Shown one piece after another: positions 1-9,716 of a stretch of 64,000 nt of DNA (its first letter is position 1; each line of letters begins with the position of its first letter). Below the pieces are notes generated by a model. The model saw only the letters and a program-made list of their open reading frames with translations. It searched no databases and was not told the origin of the DNA. The DNA comes from Sphingobacteriales bacterium. GTDB lineage: Bacteria > Bacteroidota > Bacteroidia > Chitinophagales > UBA2359. A program made the translations under genes and the position numbers. The stretch covers positions 5,203,501-5,267,500 of the forward strand of contig CP064999.1 of the NCBI GenBank assembly GCA_016700115.1, given 5' to 3'.

Positions 1-190
1 GGGTGCAATAAGTTAATGCAGAGGCAATTTAAAGCATTGTAGGGACACATCAGGTTTATGCAGCGGTACATTGAGGCATTGCAGAGGTACTTTAATGTAT
101 TGCAGGGATGCAATCAGTTATTGCAGAGGCAATTTATAGTGCTGCAGGGGGACAATAGGCTAATGCAGGGTGGCTTTGACGCTATGCGGA
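1..190. repeat. 21-bp degenerate tandem repeat array (continues out of the window)
   Basis: About nine consecutive units of exactly 21 bp lie here, each ending in a conserved TGCAG (or TGTAG/TGCGG) usually followed by AGG or GGG, with a variable 13-16 bp interior. All six frames are broken by stops, so it is not a coding repeat. The array starts before the window and stops about 80 bp before a TAnnTTTG promoter. Function unknown; the regular period with a conserved core could suit a protein-binding array or a decaying satellite. Confidence 0.75.
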
Positions 191-272
191 GGAACTTAAC
201 CCGAAATATCAAACCGGCTGGGTTCTTGTCCGATTAAACATATCTGCTATAAATACCTAATCAGGTTTTTTA

Positions 273-280
273 TACCTTTG
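273..280 (+). promoter_or_regulatory. Bacteroidota -7 promoter element TACCTTTG
   Basis: TACCTTTG matches the Bacteroidota TAnnTTTG -7 consensus and lies 33 bp upstream of the M42 peptidase start codon. No clear -33 TTG is seen at the usual spacing, so the call rests on the -7 box and its position. Confidence 0.5.
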
Positions 281-312
281 TGTGTTCATTTTAACGTATT
301 AACGCTCGACAA

Positions 313-1323
313 ATGATTTCTTACAACACGCTAAAAACATTGGTAGAAATTGATTCACCAACCGGATTTACTCAGCAAGCCGGAGATTATATTTTCAATC
401 TGTTGAGTTCTTACGGTTGGAAACCTGAAAAAACCAACAAACAAGCGGTAAAATGTAGCCTGGGACAAACTCCAAAACTTGCGATAGCTGCACATACCGA
501 TACACTTGGGGCTATTGTTTCACGAATCAACCCGGATGGCACGTTGGGCATATCCTTGCTCGGCGGCCCATTGTTAAATAGTTTTGAAGGTGAATATTGT
601 CGAATTTATACCCTTTCTGAACGGGTTTTTACAGGTACTTTGTTGCTCAACAATCCTTCAACCCATGTAAATGCCGAAGCTGCAAATTCAAAACGCAACA
701 TTGAGACGATGCATATCCGGCTCGATGAACCGGTAAACAATGCCGATGAGGTGCGGCAATTAGGTATTCAGACCGGCGATATTGTCAGTTTTGATACCCG
801 TTATCAGGAGTTGCCTTCGGGATATATCAAATCGCGGTTTATGGATAACAAAGCGGGTTGCTTTGTTTTGTTTGAAATTGCCCGCCGTTTTTCGGAAGCG
901 AAACAGACAGCCCCGGTCGAATTGTTTTTTTCAAATTACGAAGAAGTCGGGCACGGGGGTGCCGGAGGATACGCTGCCACTATTGAAGAGTTATTAGTGA
1001 TTGATATGGGCGTAGTCGGTGCCGGCTGTCAGGGCAGCGAACAGCATTGCTCCATCTGTGCCAAAGACAGCAGCGGCCCTTATGATTACGAATTCCGCAA
1101 AAAATTGGTACAGATAGCCGACAAAGAAAACATTCCTTACCGGATTGATATTTACCCGTTCTATGGTTCTGATGGTTCGGCTGCATTGAGGGCGGGCAAC
1201 GATTTCAGGGTTGCACTCATCGGACCGGGTGTTGCCGCTTCACATGGCATGGAACGCACCCACAAAAAAGGGGTTGAAGCCACCATTGATTTATGTATGG
1301 CCTATATCGGGCAATGGTTATAA
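313..1323 (+). CDS. M42 family metallopeptidase (glutamyl/deblocking aminopeptidase-like)
   Basis: A 336-residue cytosolic di-metal aminopeptidase of the M42/M20 clan, likely releasing N-terminal residues from peptides. Visible motifs are AAHTDTLG (metal-binding His and catalytic Asp) near residue 60, MDNKAG (bridging Asp) near 178, EEVGHGG (catalytic Glu and metal ligand) near 210, and a C-terminal ASHGMERTH metal-binding His. Length and motif order match M42 peptidases. There is no signal peptide. The start follows a good -7 promoter box and the gene appears monocistronic, with the next gene 77 bp downstream. The substrate cannot be read from sequence; some family members are annotated as endoglucanase M, which I consider less likely to describe this one. 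Confidence 0.9.
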   Translation: MISYNTLKTLVEIDSPTGFTQQAGDYIFNLLSSYGWKPEKTNKQAVKCSLGQTPKLAIAAHTDTLGAIVSRINPDGTLGISLLGGPLLNSFEGEYCRIYTLSERVFTGTLLLNNPSTHVNAEAANSKRNIETMHIRLDEPVNNADEVRQLGIQTGDIVSFDTRYQELPSGYIKSRFMDNKAGCFVLFEIARRFSEAKQTAPVELFFSNYEEVGHGGAGGYAATIEELLVIDMGVVGAGCQGSEQHCSICAKDSSGPYDYEFRKKLVQIADKENIPYRIDIYPFYGSDGSAALRAGNDFRVALIGPGVAASHGMERTHKKGVEATIDLCMAYIGQWL

Positions 1324-1400
1324 CTTGAATGTCCTGATATTCCAGATTTACAAGTTTCTGATTTAAACCAAAAACGGATTAAACACTGCTTTTTTATAAA

Positions 1401-2900
1401 ATGGGAATAAAATCAACACTTACCGCCCCTTTGTCTTTTTTGTTAAGCTCAATGGTAGAAAAAAATGCACAAACTGCCATTAATTGCCAAAACTATTGGC
1501 GGAATAAACTCATTCAAAAAGCCCAAAATACCCTGTTTGGTCAGGAACATGGATTTTCAGAAATAAAAAATTACACAGATTTTCAGTCACGAATCCCTGT
1601 TCGGGACTATGAGCAATTACAACCCTATATTAAAAAGGTATATACCGGAGAAGAAAATGTTCTATGGCCGGGCAAACCCCTTTATTTTGCCAAAACCTCC
1701 GGAACCACTTCAGGCACTAAGTACATCCCAATAAGTAAAGATTCGATCAGCAATCATTTTAACAGTGCGCGTGATGCGATGATGCTTTACAGCCGGCAGA
1801 GCGGTAACTTTAAATATGCCGATGGGAAACTTGTTTACCTGTCGGGCAGTCCGGTTTTAGAAAAAACCAATGGAATTTTTACCGGAAGGTTGTCCGGCAT
1901 TGTCAATCATCATATTCCATCCTGGTGGCGAAGCAATCAGATGCCCTCTTACGAAATCAACTGTATAGAAGATTGGGAAGAGAAAGTAGATAGAATTGCT
2001 GCGGAATCAATAGGTCAGGACATCAGGTTGGTGAGCGGTATTCCGCCTTGGGTACAAATGTATTTTGACAAGCTGATTGAAAAAACAGGTAAAAACATCC
2101 GTCAGTTATTTCCAAATTTTAGTGTTTTGGTACATGGGGGGGTAAACTTTGAACCCTATAAAGCGAAATTGTTTCAGACTATTGGTGATATGGTAGATAC
2201 TGTAGAGACCTTTCCGGCCTCAGAGGGATTCATTGCCTATCAATATCGTCCAAATTTGCCCGGGATGCTGCTGAATGTCAATTCAGGCATTTTTTTTGAA
2301 TTTGTTCCGTTGAGTGAAATCAGTTCGCCCAACCCTAAACGGTATTCACTTGCCGAAGTAGAAACCGGGGTAAATTATGCTATAATCATCAACAGCAATG
2401 CCGGATTATGGGGTTATAACTTGGGCGATACTGTCAGGTTTAGTTCCTTAAACCCACCCCTGTTGACCGTTACAGGCAGGGTTAAGCACTACATCTCTGC
2501 CTTTGGTGAACATGTTATAGCCGAAGAGGTAGAACACGCTTTATTATCTGTAGCGCATGAACTGGGAATACGGATTACGGAGTTTACAGTAGCCCCTTTT
2601 ATCGGACAACATGAATTCGAGAAATCCTGCCATCAGTGGTTTGTGGAGTTTGATGAAGTACCGGCAGAGCTTTCGAAATTAGCGGAACTGGTAGATTTAG
2701 CCTTACAGCAAAAGAATGTTTACTATTCAGACCTGATAAAAGGGAACATTCTTCGTCCTTTGGAGATTATACCACTTCAAAACGGTGCATTCAGAGATTA
2801 TATGAAATCAGTTGGAAAGCTCGGCGGACAAAACAAAGTACCCCGTCTGAGCAATAACCGGTTAATAGCCGAAGCTTTGATGCCTTATAAAACAAACTAA
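1401..2900 (+). CDS. GH3 auxin-responsive promoter family protein (acyl-adenylating enzyme)
   Basis: A 499-residue member of the GH3 family of the ANL (acyl-adenylate-forming) superfamily, named after plant auxin-amino acid synthetases. The phosphate-loop motif AKTSGTTSGTKYIP near residue 100 is the ATP-binding signature. FPASEGFIAYQ near 277 and NLGDTVRF followed by TGRVKHYIS near 350-370 are further adenylation motifs. Bacterial homologues are common in Bacteroidota but their natural acyl substrate and acceptor are unknown. No signal peptide. It is followed after 68 bp by a small lipoprotein gene on the same strand. Confidence 0.88.
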   Translation: MGIKSTLTAPLSFLLSSMVEKNAQTAINCQNYWRNKLIQKAQNTLFGQEHGFSEIKNYTDFQSRIPVRDYEQLQPYIKKVYTGEENVLWPGKPLYFAKTSGTTSGTKYIPISKDSISNHFNSARDAMMLYSRQSGNFKYADGKLVYLSGSPVLEKTNGIFTGRLSGIVNHHIPSWWRSNQMPSYEINCIEDWEEKVDRIAAESIGQDIRLVSGIPPWVQMYFDKLIEKTGKNIRQLFPNFSVLVHGGVNFEPYKAKLFQTIGDMVDTVETFPASEGFIAYQYRPNLPGMLLNVNSGIFFEFVPLSEISSPNPKRYSLAEVETGVNYAIIINSNAGLWGYNLGDTVRFSSLNPPLLTVTGRVKHYISAFGEHVIAEEVEHALLSVAHELGIRITEFTVAPFIGQHEFEKSCHQWFVEFDEVPAELSKLAELVDLALQQKNVYYSDLIKGNILRPLEIIPLQNGAFRDYMKSVGKLGGQNKVPRLSNNRLIAEALMPYKTN

Positions 2901-2968
2901 ACCAACTGATAACTAACCTGTCGAAAAATTGATTTACCTGCCTCCTTTACAATTAATACTTCAATTAT

Positions 2969-3283
2969 ATGAAAACTAAAAGCCCGCTTATCCTAACTTT
3001 ATTTGTAACTTTTTTACTGCTACTCGCAATGTTTATGAGCAGTTGCGCCAAAACTGAACCGGTCGAGCCTTGTATGTTTGGACATACCTACGGTTTTTTT
3101 GGCGGATTATTACACGGTATTATTGCCCCATTCGGATTGGTCGGTATGATTTTTTGGGAAGATGTAGAAATGTATGCCCCAAATAATAATGGCATCTGGT
3201 ATGCTTTGGGCTTTTTACTCGGCAGCGGGGGCTGGGGTTTGTTAGCTACCAAAAAAAAGAAAGTGGTAGTAGTTAAAGGTTAA
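2969..3283 (+). CDS. Small membrane-anchored lipoprotein, function unknown
   Basis: A 104-residue protein with a lipoprotein signal peptide: a hydrophobic stretch then lipobox MSSC with the lipidated Cys near residue 26. The mature part has two short Gly-rich hydrophobic segments (around residues 40-60 and 76-95) and ends in a Lys-rich tail. It resembles small hypothetical proteins of Bacteroidota that often sit beside housekeeping genes. No catalytic motif is visible. Same strand as the GH3-family gene upstream, possibly co-transcribed. Confidence 0.7.
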   Translation: MKTKSPLILTLFVTFLLLLAMFMSSCAKTEPVEPCMFGHTYGFFGGLLHGIIAPFGLVGMIFWEDVEMYAPNNNGIWYALGFLLGSGGWGLLATKKKKVVVVKG

Positions 3284-3549
3284 GTCAATTAGTATTATGA
3301 ACCTGAAATAGTAAATTGTTTCGGTTAGCAATGTTAATCGTATTGCCCATTTTTTCTAAAAAAAAGGTATATCTCAAAAGTTGATCGAACATCAAAAAGA
3401 GTATCCATTTTTAGAATAAAGCATAGAATGATACAAGCGCTCAACTAATTAACTCCTTGAAAAGTTTACATACCGTTGAAATGTAGAGTGCCAAACTCTT
3501 AAATATATTTTTTCACTTTTAGTTTTTCACTTTTCACTTAATAGTCTTG

Positions 3550-4866
3550 ATGGAAACATTAATCATGGTTTTACAGCTCATTCTGGGGCTTTCATTATTG
3601 GTATTTGTACACGAATTAGGGCACTTTATGGCCGCCAAAGCCTTTGGGATGCGCGTTCCCAAATTCTTTATTTTCTTTGATGCCTGGGGCAAAAAAATAT
3701 ACAGCAAAAAAATAGGAGAAACTGAATATGGAATCGGTTGGTTGCCTTTAGGCGGATATGTCCAAATATCAGGTATGATTGATGAAACACAGGATAAATC
3801 GGCACTTTTAGGAGAGCCGGAACCTTGGGAATTCAGAGCAAAACCCGCATGGCAGCGTTTTATCGTCATGATAGGCGGAGTAGTGATGAATGTAATTGCG
3901 GGTATCTTTATTTTCACGATGTTTCTGGCACGTTACGAAAAAGAATACCTGCCAACAAGCGAAGTAAACAAAGAAGGAGTATATGCACACGAATCGGCAA
4001 CTAAAATCGGTATTCAAACCGGTGATAAAATTGTTGCGATTAATGGCAAACCATTTGAGCGATTTAAAGAACTCAGTTCAACCAAAGTATATTTCGGAAG
4101 TGAACTGACAATTGACCGCAACGGTACTGAAATTAAAATAAACACTCCCGATAATTTTTACGAACAAATTCGGCAGCCTTTTGTCAGTCCGATGTATGAA
4201 AAAGTGTTTGTCGAAATGTTGCAACCCGGTTCCGGGGCTGAGCAAGCAGGATTACAAAAAGACGATCGGATTGTGAGTATTGATTCGGTAAAAATTGACC
4301 GATTTTTGCAAATCAGTGAAGTTCTTAAACCCAAAAGCAAAGGGCAAGTACAGGTAACAGTTGAACGCAACGGCCAAAACCTGACCTTAGTTTCTGAGGT
4401 CGATTCCCTCGGTCGCATTGGTTTTGTTCCTAAATTAGAGCTGCCTTATACTTTTACCCCCTATACATGGGGAAGTGCGTTTCATTACAGTTTCAAAGAT
4501 GGGTATGACTTGATTGCTTCTCAAGTGGTCGCCTTTAAACTCATGTTTACGGGTCGCCTGAGTGTAAGAGAAAATCTGGCAAGCCCGATAGCAATTGCCC
4601 GAATTTACGGTGGTGAATGGGATTGGAAGCGTTTTTGGAGAATAACAGGTTTGCTGTCGTTTGTTCTCGCTTTTATGAATATTTTGCCGATACCGGCACT
4701 CGATGGAGGGCATGTGATGTTTATTTTTATCGAAACCATTACCGGTCGAAAAATTAGCGATTCTGTACTCGAAAAAGCACAAATGTTTGGAATGATTCTG
4801 CTCCTTTGTCTGATGGTATTTGCCTTTGGAAACGACATTTACAAGTGGCTGAGTAATACCTTTTAG
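3550..4866 (+). CDS. rseP: Site-2 protease RseP (M50 intramembrane metalloprotease)
   Basis: About 438 residues. The N-terminal membrane segment carries the zinc motif HELGH near residue 22 and the C-terminal membrane region carries LDGGH, the third metal ligand region, flanked by hydrophobic helices. Two PDZ-like regions occupy the middle (roughly residues 120-190 and 205-280). It cleaves transmembrane substrates such as anti-sigma factors in the inner membrane. I place the start at ATG 3550 rather than the in-frame TTG at 3547, because the ATG directly precedes the hydrophobic N-terminus. A strong bidirectional terminator follows. The usual dxr neighbour of some Bacteroidota rseP genes is absent. 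Confidence 0.93.
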   Translation: METLIMVLQLILGLSLLVFVHELGHFMAAKAFGMRVPKFFIFFDAWGKKIYSKKIGETEYGIGWLPLGGYVQISGMIDETQDKSALLGEPEPWEFRAKPAWQRFIVMIGGVVMNVIAGIFIFTMFLARYEKEYLPTSEVNKEGVYAHESATKIGIQTGDKIVAINGKPFERFKELSSTKVYFGSELTIDRNGTEIKINTPDNFYEQIRQPFVSPMYEKVFVEMLQPGSGAEQAGLQKDDRIVSIDSVKIDRFLQISEVLKPKSKGQVQVTVERNGQNLTLVSEVDSLGRIGFVPKLELPYTFTPYTWGSAFHYSFKDGYDLIASQVVAFKLMFTGRLSVRENLASPIAIARIYGGEWDWKRFWRITGLLSFVLAFMNILPIPALDGGHVMFIFIETITGRKISDSVLEKAQMFGMILLLCLMVFAFGNDIYKWLSNTF

Positions 4867-4894
4867 TGCACTGTAAATTTATTCTCTTAAACTT

Positions 4895-4929
4895 AAAATG
4901 CCCGCTTCTATAAGGAGGCGGGCATTTTT
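4895..4929. terminator. Bidirectional rho-independent terminator
   Basis: The arms AAAATGCCCGC and GCGGGCATTTT form an 11-bp stem around a 12-nt loop, with A- and T-tracts on both sides. It lies between the convergent rseP (+) and lipoprotein (-) genes and can serve both. Confidence 0.85.
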
Positions 4930-4949
4930 ATGGTCACAGGGGATAATTA

Positions 4950-5579
4950 TTAACGAATGTATGGCATGTTTTTGCTGGCATGTCTCATTAACTGATCTAC
5001 TAACCTAGCTGGACTACTTCCGACACTACCAGAATATTTGTGATCATAATTCCAAATTAGTTTTTTGTTGTCGCAGTCATAAATACCTAAAGAAACTCTT
5101 GCCTCGTTCGTTGCTCCCCAAGCTCCAAACAATATACCAACAGCAACAGCGGCTCCGTCAGACATTGGTTTTGATAAACCAAAATTTGAAGTCAGAATCC
5201 CATCAACTCCTAAAACTTCACATATCTCTGCTGAAGTTAGTGGTATCTCAGGATAACCTGATTTTTTTAACTTTGCATTTGTTGTTTCTATATCCAAAAT
5301 TTCTTGATTTATTTTACCCTGCATTTTTCTCCTGAGCAACCATGAATGCATTTCTTTTTGAAAATTCAAAGATTCAGTCTTTTGTTGTTCTTTCATAGCT
5401 TCTCCATCTACTTTTTTATTAGCTGCTATTGAAACAGTTGGTGGAACTAACGCAATTGTTTGATGTTTAGAAGCTAAAGATTTAGCATCTGGACTATAGT
5501 AAATTTTAGCACATGATGAAACAAAAATTGCAACAATGCTAAGGCACAAAAACATTAAGTACGATTTAATTTTTAACAT
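4950..5579 (-). CDS. Lipoprotein, possible outer-membrane trafficking or assembly factor
   Basis: A 209-residue protein with a lipoprotein signal (lipobox VSSC, Cys near residue 23). The mature region reads as an alpha/beta fold: a strand IALVPPTVSI, a long charged helix, then ICEVLGVDGILTSN and a C-terminal strand for a short basal-surface lipoprotein domain (VSLGIYDCDNKKLIWNYDHK). This layout resembles the GNA1162/CsgG-like ABC-type lipoprotein group, where a conserved VDG or G.D segment precedes the last strands, but I cannot assign a family firmly. It converges on rseP across the terminator; upstream is a 150-bp gap and IS1182 copy 1. Confidence 0.7.
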   Translation of the reverse strand: MLKIKSYLMFLCLSIVAIFVSSCAKIYYSPDAKSLASKHQTIALVPPTVSIAANKKVDGEAMKEQQKTESLNFQKEMHSWLLRRKMQGKINQEILDIETTNAKLKKSGYPEIPLTSAEICEVLGVDGILTSNFGLSKPMSDGAAVAVGILFGAWGATNEARVSLGIYDCDNKKLIWNYDHKYSGSVGSSPARLVDQLMRHASKNMPYIR

Positions 5580-5728
5580 GTCGTTCGTTTAATTATTATT
5601 AAAATTGAAAACCAATAGTATTTCGTTTTGTTTTGTAACTCAATCTGATGGGTTAGTAATAGAATGTGAAATATTGGAAGAATTTAGAAACAAAACATGG
5701 CAAAAAAAGATCAACATTATACAAATTA

Positions 5729-7568
5729 TGAGTAAGCTAAAAAAAGCACTTTTAGATTTTGGGTTAAAGGTTATAATTTCACATATATGATACTTTGTGC
5801 TGGCAGTGTTTTATAGGCGTTATGAAAGGGGCTATACGTATTATGCTGCTGTATAGTGCATGCAGCATTGAAAAGAGGGTAATTGAGTTGGTTATCCGTT
5901 TTTTATGTTTTACAATACGACTAAAATTGATAACAATAGCCATGGCGATGCTATAGAGACTGGCGTTTATCAAGCCTCTTACTTTTAATTTTCCGTTTCG
6001 GTTTTCCCCCCTTCTCATTTGCGCCATGGTGGCTTCCACATTAGGGCGGAGTTTTCGATGCGCTTTGGGTATTGTTTGTATATTTTTATGTCGTTGCTGT
6101 CGCAGGTAATCTTCGGGTTTAAACTTGTAAATAGCCACTCCTTTTTCATATTTTCGATTTGTCTTGGTGGGGCAAGTGTCTCTGAAGGGGCAATCGTTAC
6201 AGATATGGAGGTCAAATTCAGCTTTATAGTTTTTTGAAGGTTTAGTGGCGATCACTTGGGGGTGTTGTGAATTGGCACATTGTACCCTATACGTGTTGGT
6301 ATCGGATTGGAGGGTAATAGTGATGGGGGATGACGCGCAACAGCCTTTAATGGCGGTTTGAATAGGCGTGATACCCAATTCATTGAGCTTAATATCGTTG
6401 TCTTCGCTGCCAAAGCCGCCATCGTGGTGCAATTGTTCCAGGTCGGGTGTTTTTTCCTTGATGCTGTCCAACCGTTCGTGAAGCAGTTGTGTATCATCGG
6501 TATTATTCGTAGCGGTGTGTACATCGGTAATCAACTGCAGGTCATTATCAGGATGGCAGGTTTCGGTCACCATCGCCACATAGCCTTGATATTGTTTGCC
6601 CTTTTTTTCCGATAGGTGGCTTCTGTATCATCGGGCGATTGAAGGCACTTGCTGTTCAGCGCTTCATTGGGCTTAGGCGCAGGTACGCTTGTTTTTTCAT
6701 CCGTTTCAGGCAGGGTAAAGTGTTCGGCATACACGCGGGAAAATACCTGAAAGACTTCGTGTTCCCGATAAATATCCTGCAATTGTGTGTATAGCAAGTG
6801 ATAGACTTGCCCTAACTTTTGGAGGTGAGTGTTTTGGTCTCCCGGTTTGATATGGCGAATATATTCGTTTGCTTTTTTCCCGATATAGTCCGACAAGTCA
6901 GCAGTATAACGCTCCTGTTCTTCGGCAGTGAGAATGCTGTAAAAGCGCAAAAGCAACTCCACAAGGAGTTCTATGCGACTATAACTGCGTATATTGCTGT
7001 TAAGTAGAGGGCTATCCGTACGCTGTATCGTTGTCTTTAGTTTCAGTTCTTTGAGTTGTTGGTTTGTTAAGCGGTCGAACAATTTGCCAATCAGATCTTC
7101 TCCTGTGTTAACAAGGTGAGTGTTGAGGCGACTTTTGAAGTTGAACAGCGTAGGTTCGGTGAAAGGAACCTTCTCTAAATCCTGAAGACCTAAAGCAAAA
7201 CGGGTTTCCAAATTAAAGTCTATCTGTTCAAAGAGTTGGGCATACGTCCAGCTATGCTTTTGCATCAACAATAATGCCGCTATCATGCAATTGATAGGAG
7301 CATTGGGCGCACTATGTTTGGTCGAATACAGTACCGAAAAGTCTTCCTCTTGTATATTGCAAAAAACAAGCCGATAAAAATGACCGCCACTACTATTTTC
7401 AAGCCGTTTTTGCTTATCTTTATTTAAGTAAAACGACAAACCAAAAAGTTGAGATTGATTATGGGTTAAATTCTTCTTGAACATAGATGAAATAACTATT
7501 TAAGCATAAAATTACAAAAATATTCTTTAAATAACAAACATACCCAAAACCTTATTTTAGTGAACTCA
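5729..7568 (-). mobile_element. IS1182-type insertion sequence, copy 1 (1840 bp)
   Basis: Boundaries come from comparison with copy 2 at 35231-37070, which is almost identical and the same length. The ends are imperfect inverted repeats: TGAGTAAGCTAAAAAAAG at the left against TGAGTTCACTAAAATAAG read inward from the right, 14 of 18 matching. The flanks (ATTA left, AAAA right) show no target duplication, unlike copy 2. It carries one frameshifted transposase gene on the minus strand. Confidence 0.85.
5779..7484 (-). pseudogene. IS1182 family transposase, split by a 1-base frameshift
   Basis: Two overlapping reading frames together encode one transposase of about 560 residues: the N-terminal DUF772-type part (7484 to 6567, starting MFKKNLTHNQSQLFGLSF) and the C-terminal DDE part (6579 to 5779), which includes a Cys-rich segment CNDCPFRDTCPTKTNR typical of the group. 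The break is near 6600, where the coding strand has A7 then GGG; copy 2 has GGGG at the same place and reads through in frame. Either this copy lost one G or the base was lost in assembly. It is otherwise intact, with the expected starts and stops, so the loss is recent or artefactual. Confidence 0.88.
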
Positions 7569-7717
7569 AAAAATAAAAGCAACTGTAAATCTTTTCATAA
7601 AGTTAATAGATTATTAGTGGAAAGTTGAAGAATTATTTCAATAGGCAAATTAAATTAAAAAAATACAATTATACCAACATAACAACAGATTTTCGAAATT
7701 TATTTTTATATTAACTT

Positions 7718-8191
7718 TCACATCAAATCCTTAACCGAAATTTGTTGCTCGTGTTTGACAGGAATCTTCATTTTTACCAAAAAAAACTTGACTGTAACTG
7801 TTCCATTGAGTTGCATTGGAATTTTTTTATTGGTTAATACGGCCATTGCACCGTCTAACAGAAAATCGGCTGTCAAATCGTCTGTTGAAATTTCGATATT
7901 GATAGGTACGGTAAACGGCTTTGAAGCCGGCAATTTGATATTCATTTCCTGTTCAACATGAGCTGCTTTTTTACCGTTGAGCAACAGGTTTATATCGGTT
8001 GCAGTCAGATGAAATTTGTATGGGTTAGGGTTGTCAAACTCGGCATCAGCACGAAGTGTGAGTTTCCCTTTGTTCCAGGAATTGAATTTAACATTGGTCA
8101 GTTGTTTAAATTGGGGATGTTTCAGCGACGCACAAGAACCGAGCATTAAAAGCAGGGCTAAAAAAAACAGAAGGGCAGTTAGATTTTTCAA
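7718..8191 (-). CDS. LEA type 2 / WHy-domain lipoprotein
   Basis: A 157-residue lipoprotein with lipobox LGSC near residue 20. The mature part matches the late-embryogenesis-abundant type 2 (LEA14, WHy) beta-sandwich: a repeating pattern of basic beta strands around the conserved FDNPNPYKFHLTATDINLLL segment near residues 57-76. The family occurs in bacterial envelopes and is linked to desiccation or stress tolerance in plants; a role here is inference. It is followed 81 bp upstream (in coding direction before it) by the recombinase gene on the same strand, so co-transcription is possible. Confidence 0.8.
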   Translation of the reverse strand: MKNLTALLFFLALLLMLGSCASLKHPQFKQLTNVKFNSWNKGKLTLRADAEFDNPNPYKFHLTATDINLLLNGKKAAHVEQEMNIKLPASKPFTVPINIEISTDDLTADFLLDGAMAVLTNKKIPMQLNGTVTVKFFLVKMKIPVKHEQQISVKDLM

Positions 8192-8272
8192 GTTTCAAAA
8201 TTTGTTTATTCCGTTGAAGTTTTTTCAGAGGCAAAGATATCAGATAACGAACAACAATTGGCAGATGTTTTA

Positions 8273-9172
8273 TCAAAAACGTGGGTGAAACTGAATTAAT
8301 GTGTCTCTTAAATACTGACCTGAAACTGAGGCATAAATTTCTGTCGTAGTAATGGATTCATGCCCTAACATTTCCTGTATTATACGCAAATCAGCACCAC
8401 CGTCATATAAATGGGTTGCAAAAGAATGTCGAAAAGTGTGTGGACTGATGTTTTTGGTTATTCCGGCATTTTTCGCCAAATCTTTAACAATATTAAAAAC
8501 CCACACTCTGCTGAGCGCACTTCCTCTTCTATTCAGAAATATAATATCCTCATATTTTTTTTTAATTTCCTGAATTTTCCGAACTTGAGTGATATATATA
8601 TTCAAGTGATGGATAGCTGTGGTGTTTATCGGTACCAATCTCATTTTAGACCCTTTACCTGTTACTCTCAAAATTCCCTCTGATTGGAAATAATTCGTCA
8701 GTTTTAAGTCGGTAAGCTCAGATACTCTTAATCCACAACCGTAAAGGATTTCTATAATAGCTTTATTCCTAATCCCATCAGGTCTGCTCAGATCTATTGC
8801 TGAAATCATAGCTTCAATTTCATCAATAGTCAATACTTCCGGTATTTTTCTGTCATTTTTAGGAGCTTCCAGGAGTTCTGTAGGATTTTGTGAAATTATA
8901 TCCTCCTCAATCAGGTATTTAAAAAAAGCCTTTAACCCAGAAATGTTTCTGGCTTGCGAACTTTTGGCAATATCTAATGAGTTAAGGTGATTTAAATAGA
9001 CTGAAAAATGGGTTAAAGTGATTTCGCTCAACATGGTTTCAGGAAATTCACTGTTGATGAATTGAGCAAATTTTTCGATATCTCTGAGATATGCTTCAAT
9101 TGAATTGTCTGAAAAAGCCCTTTCAAGGCGCAAATAAGCCTCAAAGCCTTTGATTTCAGCAGTTATCTGCAT
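8273..9172 (-). CDS. xerD: Tyrosine recombinase XerD-like (chromosome dimer resolution)
   Basis: A 299-residue integrase-fold recombinase. The N-terminal SAM-like DNA-binding domain spans about residues 1-90, and the catalytic domain contains LYGCGLRVSEL (first Arg) near 145, HTFRHSFATHL (His-x-x-Arg) near 243, and GHESITTTEIYASV (His and nucleophile Tyr) near 270. Length and motifs match XerC/XerD housekeeping recombinases rather than longer phage integrases. It would act at dif with FtsK. It is divergent from aroQ across a 109-bp gap. XerC versus XerD cannot be settled without phylogeny. Confidence 0.88.
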   Translation of the reverse strand: MQITAEIKGFEAYLRLERAFSDNSIEAYLRDIEKFAQFINSEFPETMLSEITLTHFSVYLNHLNSLDIAKSSQARNISGLKAFFKYLIEEDIISQNPTELLEAPKNDRKIPEVLTIDEIEAMISAIDLSRPDGIRNKAIIEILYGCGLRVSELTDLKLTNYFQSEGILRVTGKGSKMRLVPINTTAIHHLNIYITQVRKIQEIKKKYEDIIFLNRRGSALSRVWVFNIVKDLAKNAGITKNISPHTFRHSFATHLYDGGADLRIIQEMLGHESITTTEIYASVSGQYLRDTLIQFHPRF

Positions 9173-9281
9173 TGTTAGTTTTCTGATGACTCATGCAAAA
9201 TTACCAAACATTTCACCATAAATGATTGAAAAACTTATATTTACCCCAACTTAAGCTTTCCAATCACAAAAGTTCAAGGTA

Positions 9282-9716
9282 ATGAAACAAATTATAATCA
9301 TCAATGGACCAAATCTCAATTTAATTGGAAAACGCGAACCGGATATTTACGGAAGTATGTCGTTTGACAACTTTATTCCTTCGCTTCAACAGGAATTTTA
9401 CCATGAAGCAAAAATCTCTTTGTTTCAAAGTAATCACGAAGGTGTTTTGATAGATAAATTGCACGAAATGGGCAATGTGGCAGACGGAATTGTGTTCAAT
9501 CCGGGTGGATATGCCCACACTTCTGTTGCTTTGGCTGATGCCGTTGCATCTATAAATACCCCAGTTGTTGAGGTACATATTTCCAACACTTTCAGCCGCG
9601 AAGAATACCGGCATCGTTCTTTTACCGCAGGAAAGGCAAAAGGAATCATTGCCGGTTTTGGCATGGAAAGCTATCGTTTGGCCATCATTTACTTAATTTC
9701 GATTAGTTCGAAATGA
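9282..9716 (+). CDS. aroQ: 3-dehydroquinate dehydratase, type II
   Basis: A 144-residue type II dehydroquinase, which removes water from 3-dehydroquinate in the shikimate pathway. Family motifs are all present: NGPNLNLIGKREPDIYGS at the N-terminus (with the catalytic Tyr), QSNHEG near 49, NPGGYAHTSVALADA near 75, and EVHISN with REEYRHRS near 100-115. Its last 28 bp overlap the 3' end of the GH31 gene on the opposite strand, which forces convergent transcripts to overlap. Confidence 0.95.
   Translation: MKQIIIINGPNLNLIGKREPDIYGSMSFDNFIPSLQQEFYHEAKISLFQSNHEGVLIDKLHEMGNVADGIVFNPGGYAHTSVALADAVASINTPVVEVHISNTFSREEYRHRSFTAGKAKGIIAGFGMESYRLAIIYLISISSK

Noticed and set aside
5605..5790. Small frame entering IS1182 copy 1
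   Set aside because: TTG start, no homologous features, and its end is IS DNA; probably chance.
6567..6610. A7 followed by GGG in IS1182 copy 1 as a programmed frameshift site
   Set aside because: Copy 2 has one more G and reads straight through in one frame, so the break is a 1-nt loss, not a conserved signal.
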